Source: Linnemannia elongata
Lineage: Eukaryota; Mortierellomycota; Mortierellomycetes; Mortierellales; Mortierellaceae
Direction of reading: 5' to 3'
DNA: 64,000 nucleotides
Assembly: GCA_036320915.1 (NCBI GenBank)
Contig: JAXBDG010000009.1
Coordinates: forward strand, 310,001-374,000
In this document: positions 58,625 to 64,000 of the stretch, piece by piece
Layout: every line of letters starts with the position of its first letter
Numbering within the stretch: the stretch's first letter is position 1
Notes under the pieces: generated by a model
Databases searched by the model: none
Told to the model about the DNA's origin: nothing
The model's input: the letters and a program-made list of their open reading frames with translations, nothing else
Program-made: the position numbers and the translations under genes

Positions 58625-59441
58625 ATTGGGAGAAGAAGGGGGAGGGGGGAGCTTTTAATATTTATTTATTTTGTTACTACTACTACCTTCACTACACTCA
58701 AAAAGAAGAACACAAAAAAGAAAAAAAAGAGGTCGTTTTTTTCCTTATTTCGGCTTCATAGACACAGCAACAACAACAACAACTACAACAACAACAACAA
58801 CAAAAAAAAAGCACACAATATCTGATAGTACTACCTTTTCTTTACATAATAAAAACTGATTTTTTTCGATGACAAACAAATATTTGGGCGAAGCAAATAT
58901 GCAGGATCAATCGCAGATACCAAAAAAATAAAATAAAAAATGTCCGAGTTGAAAAGAGCCTTTACAATGTCAATGAGAAGCAGAGAAACATAACAATCGA
59001 TAGTTCATTCATCCTTTTCTTTTCGATGGGGCACTTCTCTGGCATAGTAATTTTTCGGGCATAGATTCTACTCAACATTCCAATAACGCCTAATGCTTTT
59101 TTTTTTTTGTATTTTTGATGAATGAATGAATTTATTCGTTCCCTTGTTTCCTCTTTGATATTGTCGAAAAAGTAAGTAGTACGCGCCGTACAATTCACGG
59201 CCGAAAGAGTAGACACAAAAAAAAGGTCGTCGACAAAAATCCTGAAGCTTGAACTTGAAAAACCATCCTCGCTGCATGGGGGTTTTCTTCTCGGGTTCCT
59301 TGATGGGGGGGAGTTTCCTCTTCCGACGATAAAACAGTAGTGCCCAGCGTTTAACTGCAAAACCTGCCAACACATCGAAAGAAAAAGAGAGCCACGAAAA
59401 AAGCAACTCTCTCTCTCTTTGTAACGATATGTGACATATTT
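58625..59441. other. Convergent 3' spacer
   Basis: A CAA microsatellite at about 58763-58801 and several A-runs. Both neighbours end here: the CCCH gene from the left, RPS14 from the right. No gene recognised. Confidence 0.6.
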
Positions 59442-60068
<627 letters not shown>

Positions 60069-60766
60069 CTGTTTGGTGGTGGAAAGAGAGTGATAGGGGA
60101 AGAATGGGCGAAATGCGTTATTATGATTGTTCTGGTACGCGGTGTGATATGTTTCCTGAAGGTGGGGAAAGGAGTGCACAGGACGAGCGGAACGAGTATA
60201 TCGGTCCGACTGAAGGCGGGCCAGTCAGGCTCAACTCTTCCGAAGAACCGAGCCGTCCGGCGTAGCTCCTCTATCCTGTCCGTGGTCCTTCATCCCGTGT
60301 TTATCGCAAGTTGTTGGTTGATTCCCTTCAGAGTGATTGATTCCGATTCGGGTCCCCTCCATCATCCCATAAACGCCTGATGATCAATAGCGACGCCATG
60401 AATTGTCGTATTTTTCTGGAGAGAGATCAAGATCCCCTCCAACCGACAAAAAAATTCATCGCATCATAATAACGACTAGCATGGCGCATTGATTTCTGTC
60501 TGACTCGTTGGCGATGGTATCCTGGTTCCTGGATGGATGGTTGCTGAGTGATGGATGGATATGGTCCTCCAGCGTGGATCCATTGATATCTAGTCACTTT
60601 CCATTTTGAAAATAGTAGAGAAAAGGAGATTTCAAACTCTTCCCATACCCAGAGCCAAATTATCTCCGAGCGGCACAGTAAATTATCTTAAGGGTAATAT
60701 ATTAGACCCATCCTTCCGTAGTATGCATAGATGTGAGGCGCGTCTTTATGTGAAGGGTCAAGGAGT
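60069..60766. other. RPS14 first intron/promoter and BUD6 3' end
   Basis: Must contain the missing first exon and promoter of RPS14 (minus strand). GGATGGATGG-type short repeats lie at about 60530-60560. No separate gene recognised. Confidence 0.55.
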
Positions 60767-63700
60767 CTAAAGGAGGTCATTGGGATCTTCGGTCTCGGCG
60801 ACGGCGATTGCTGTGTCCTCAGCAACATCTGGCACAACAGTTTCTACTGCTGGCTCGATTGCGGCTTCCACCACAGGAGCCTCCTCAGGAACAGCCTCAT
60901 CTTCAGCAACAGGAACCAGAGGCTCGACGCTCTTCTTGGCCGCAAACATCGCCTTCAGGTTCTCAGAGTCCCTCTGCTGACGCTGACGCTCAACCTCAAG
61001 TGCACCACCAGTCTTTCTCAGCTTACTGGCGCCAACAAACGTCGTCAACTCTTCCTCAAATTCGTCAATCCTGTTCGACAGCTCGATATGACGCAGCTTC
61101 TCCATCTGGGCCATCGCCTTGAGTCGCTTGTTCGAGTCTGGCTCAATCATCTTGACCTCCTCCATCACAGTCTTGAGTCCCTCAAAGTCATCGTCAACGA
61201 CAGGCTGGAAAACAAACTCCTTCGTTCCACTTCCGCCATTCTTGACCTGCAGCTCTGTCAGCTTCTTGAGGTTGCCCAATGTCTGCAACAGCGAGCTCCG
61301 ATCCTCCTTCAAGTCCTCCAGAAGCGCCTCCTGTTCCTTCAAGAACATCTGCTCCTTCACAATCGTCTGCAGCTCAACCTCCCAAGTCTTTTTCCATGAG
61401 GGTCGGATCGTCTGGATATAGTCCGAAAGCTCCGCAATGTCCTTGTCAATCTGCTCGCACTGCTTGTCGACAAAGGTCATTGAGCTCTCGCTGGGTCGTC
61501 CACGGCGCTGAGTCACATTGATCTTCATATCATCCACTACATCCTGCAGGTCCTCAATCTTATTGGTCAGATCCTCCGACTTCTTATCCAACTTGACCTT
61601 GCCCGTCTCGATAATCATACGCGATGACACGGGTGCTTCCAGAGCCTGCTTCCGGATCTTGCTGGTGTACCCAGCAAGGTTACCAAGCATAACCTTGGTC
61701 TCACTCTGGAGCTCGGAGTACAGTTGGCGAACGACACCCAAATCCCTCCTCAACGTCTGAACCTCTTCCTGGTGCGCCTTCAACTCCGCCACAGATGCTT
61801 TGCTTTGAGCAGTAGTAACCGCTGCTGCCGTGGTTGCAGGGAGAATCTTGGTCTTGGCCATCACCTTCTGGACCATTGAGCGGAGGGCTTGAGGACTCTC
61901 TGAACCGGCGGAGGCGTTGATTCGCTCGGGTGTGTTTGCTGCAGCCAGCGCAGCGGCAGCGGCATTGGCTTGCTTATGGCGCGCCATCTCGAGTGCTTCC
62001 TGTGCTTTCCTGATATCATGGAGTTCTTTTGTAAGGGAAGCAAACCCTTGGTCCATCCTCCTCTGAATATTCTCCAGATCTATTGGCGCAAAAAATTAGA
62101 AATAATTAGTATGGCTAATGGAATTTCCTTAATTGCAAGTAAAAGTCTGCACAGGCACCAAGATCACATACCATCAACGTTAAGAGACAAGAACGCGTTT
62201 TGCTTGACATCAACCAAAGATTCCAGCTCATAATGAATATTGGTCTGAGGATCCTTGACATAAATGGTAGGAAAGTCCTCCTGTCCTGGGTTGTACTGGA
62301 ACTTTTCCATGAACAGCATCCTAAGACCAGAGTGCGTCAACTCGCCCTCGAACTTAGTCTTCTTGACGCTCTTTCCAACCTGCAAGAAAAGTGTCAAGCT
62401 TGTCTCTAGTGGTTCTGCTTGAAGTAAATGAAGCGGAGTAGTTTCGTTAATACCGCATTGTGACATCCACTGTATGTGAGCTTGGCAGAAACAATAATCA
62501 GTCGAAAGCCTTACCAGCAGGTTGTTCTGAGTGAGCAGGAGCAAAGGTTTCAGAGGTCTCTGGTACACCAGTAGCGTCTGGAGGGGCAGCAGCCCCGCCA
62601 ACAGATTCCAATGATCCATTGGGGATGTGAGCAGTGGTCATTGTGGAATCATCTGCATCACTGGGAGCAGGAGGAACTGTCGATCCAGGAGTCGACGCTG
62701 TCGCTAGCATTTGTTGGGCTTCTTTGGGTGTTGGCAGGCCTGGCATTGGGATGGTTGGCGGCAATGGCATCGAATCCATGTATCCATTGGTGCTTGTGGT
62801 TGGAAATCCAGGGCTGGTAGGGAGGTTACCAAGAGCCGGAGATGTCATAGGAGAGAACTGGCTATTAGGTAAGGGCAGCGGAGGGCTTGTAACTGGGGAG
62901 GATCCTTGAGAGTATGCATATCCCGGATACGTCGCCGAAAGACTGGAGTCCGAGATAGGATGCTGTCGCCTTGGAACAGGTGGCGCGTTTTGCTCAAGTA
63001 AAGTCGAGAACCGTTGTGAGTGACGTCTGGAAGAGGCGCGGCGTGTGATGGTGTCGCTCTTTCGAAGTGAAGCAAGTGTCTCGGCATGTGAAGGTTCGTC
63101 ATGAGGCGCAGAGACAGAAAAGGTAGGTGTTGGAGCAACAAAGGTGGGCGGTTTGGGGAATTGATTGCTTATGTTGAAGCCATTCTGCATGCTAGGAGCC
63201 TCCACCGGTTCAGGTGGTCGGCTGATGCTAGGTTGTCTAGAGCTGCTGGGGCTGGTCCCTGTCCTTCCGGATGTTGTTGCTGTTTGTGGTGCTATTGTTG
63301 GTGGAAGTGGCATAGTTGGTGGAGGTGCGAGGGGGGATTGGGGTGGAGGCGTGATGATGCGAGCCGCCTTTGCCTCGTGGCGCTCTCTGTAAAGGTTCTG
63401 CTTAAGTCGAAGTCCCTGCAGGAGATTGATGATGACCTCCTTAATTTTAGGCAGGTACTGGTCTAGTGAGGCGGGAGAGGGGTCTTCTCCCAATGCTGTC
63501 TCGAGGCAGTTTCGCAAGTCGTCGGGGACATGGGCGAGCTCACTAGCGAAAACAAAAAATAGACGCAGTGGTCGTAATAGCGATCATGTAAGCATATGCG
63601 CCAAACCAAAGCAGATATCGTTTTCTTTGTTGCTGTGGTCGCTGTTATCGCTATCATAATCGAGTTGGTCAACGAGAGGAGGCATTTTTTGTACCTTGTG

Positions 63701-63876
63701 TCGATGCCAACTTCATGGAAGGCCTGGCTTGCCAAGTTGAACTGAGTGGCCAGCTGGACAAAGATGTCAGAAACTTGTTCCTCGCTGACCTTCCTGTTAG
63801 ACCAGAGGGTCAGCGACTCTAGGAGTTGTTTGGTGGCAACCAGTAGCTTCGTGACAGTGGCCTCGATAGGATTCAT
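60767..63876 (-). CDS. BUD6: Bud6/Aip3 actin- and formin-binding polarity protein
   Basis: Polarisome component; in yeast Bud6 binds actin monomers and the formin Bni1 to nucleate cables at growth sites. Exons 63695-63876, 62515-63542, 62172-62414 and 60767-62079 join in phase: 921 aa. The N-terminus VTKLLVATKQLLESLTLWS is a family hallmark. Residues about 120-400 are Pro/Ser-rich with short polyproline runs (inference: SH3 or profilin contacts). The AIP3 domain begins near residue 405 (LTLFLQVGKSVKKTKFEGEL) and continues as a long coiled coil through DLQDVVDDMKINVTQRRGRP. The C-terminus is Ala/Glu/Pro/Val-rich. It fits the tip growth of a hyphal fungus. Confidence 0.93.
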
Positions 63877-64000
63877 CTATGAGCAATAGAAAAGGAGTGT
63901 GGGCAGGATTGATTGTCAATCATACGTTGTAGACGAGCAAATACAGAAGCAGAACTTAAACACACCCATCCACACAGACATAAGCAAAGCAACACAAGCA
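63877..64000. other. BUD6 upstream leader
   Basis: Short upstream region of the minus-strand BUD6 gene running off the window. Nothing else seen. Confidence 0.5.

Noticed and set aside
60370..60400. TGATGA-like word upstream of RPS14 as a C/D snoRNA
   Set aside because: Only a C-box-like word; no terminal stem and no convincing D box at a suitable distance.

Overview
The window is nuclear DNA of a filamentous fungus, most likely an early-diverging (Mucoromycota/Mortierellomycota-like) species. This rests on many short GT-AG introns with gtaag/gtacg donors, long CT-rich leaders before start codons, polyQ- and Ser-rich proteins, and standard fungal genes (Gpt2/Sct1-type GPAT, Rad21, Adp1-type ABCG, Bud6, 21-kDa complex I subunit). 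No species marker was seen, so the lineage is inference. Where exons are listed, I joined them by hand and the reading phase closes across every junction unless stated.

Layout. 0.8-3.9 kb: glycerol-3-phosphate acyltransferase (minus). 7.5-10.2 kb: tetraspan membrane protein with a long Ser-rich tail (plus), followed by 158 more in-frame codons beyond a single TAG. 10.7-16.3 kb: a repeat island holding poly-A repeats, a 404-bp TA-flanked inverted-repeat element, blocks of spaced GTTGCCC heptamers, a decayed non-LTR retrotransposon and two tRNA-Lys copies. 16.7-19.5 kb: MFS transporter (minus). 19.5-25.3 kb: no gene seen. 25.3-31.8 kb: RAD21, a START-domain lipid-transfer protein and a TVP38-type VTT protein (all minus), with a fourth tRNA-Lys. 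32.5-33.5 kb: tRNA-Ala and two retroposons. 34.2-39.1 kb: ABCG transporter with Cys-rich ectodomain (minus). 39.8-42.7 kb: coiled-coil protein (plus). 42.9-44.2 kb: complex I 21-kDa subunit (plus). 44.5-50.2 kb: full-length ABCC transporter (minus). 54.4-58.6 kb: double CCCH zinc-finger protein (plus). 59.4-60.1 kb: ribosomal protein uS11/RPS14 (minus). 60.8-63.9 kb: Bud6/Aip3 (minus).

The protein genes are mostly housekeeping and do not form one pathway, although several concern membranes and lipids (GPAT, START, TVP38, two ABC transporters, MFS). The most unusual material is non-coding: four dispersed tRNA-Lys(CTT) genes that share a 3' hairpin-plus-T-run and about 80-110 bp of 5' flank containing CACGTG; a family of poly-A-tailed retroposons, one with a perfect 12-bp target-site duplication; a second retroposon type with a tRNA-like head and a 14-bp duplication; and GTTGCCC-repeat elements.
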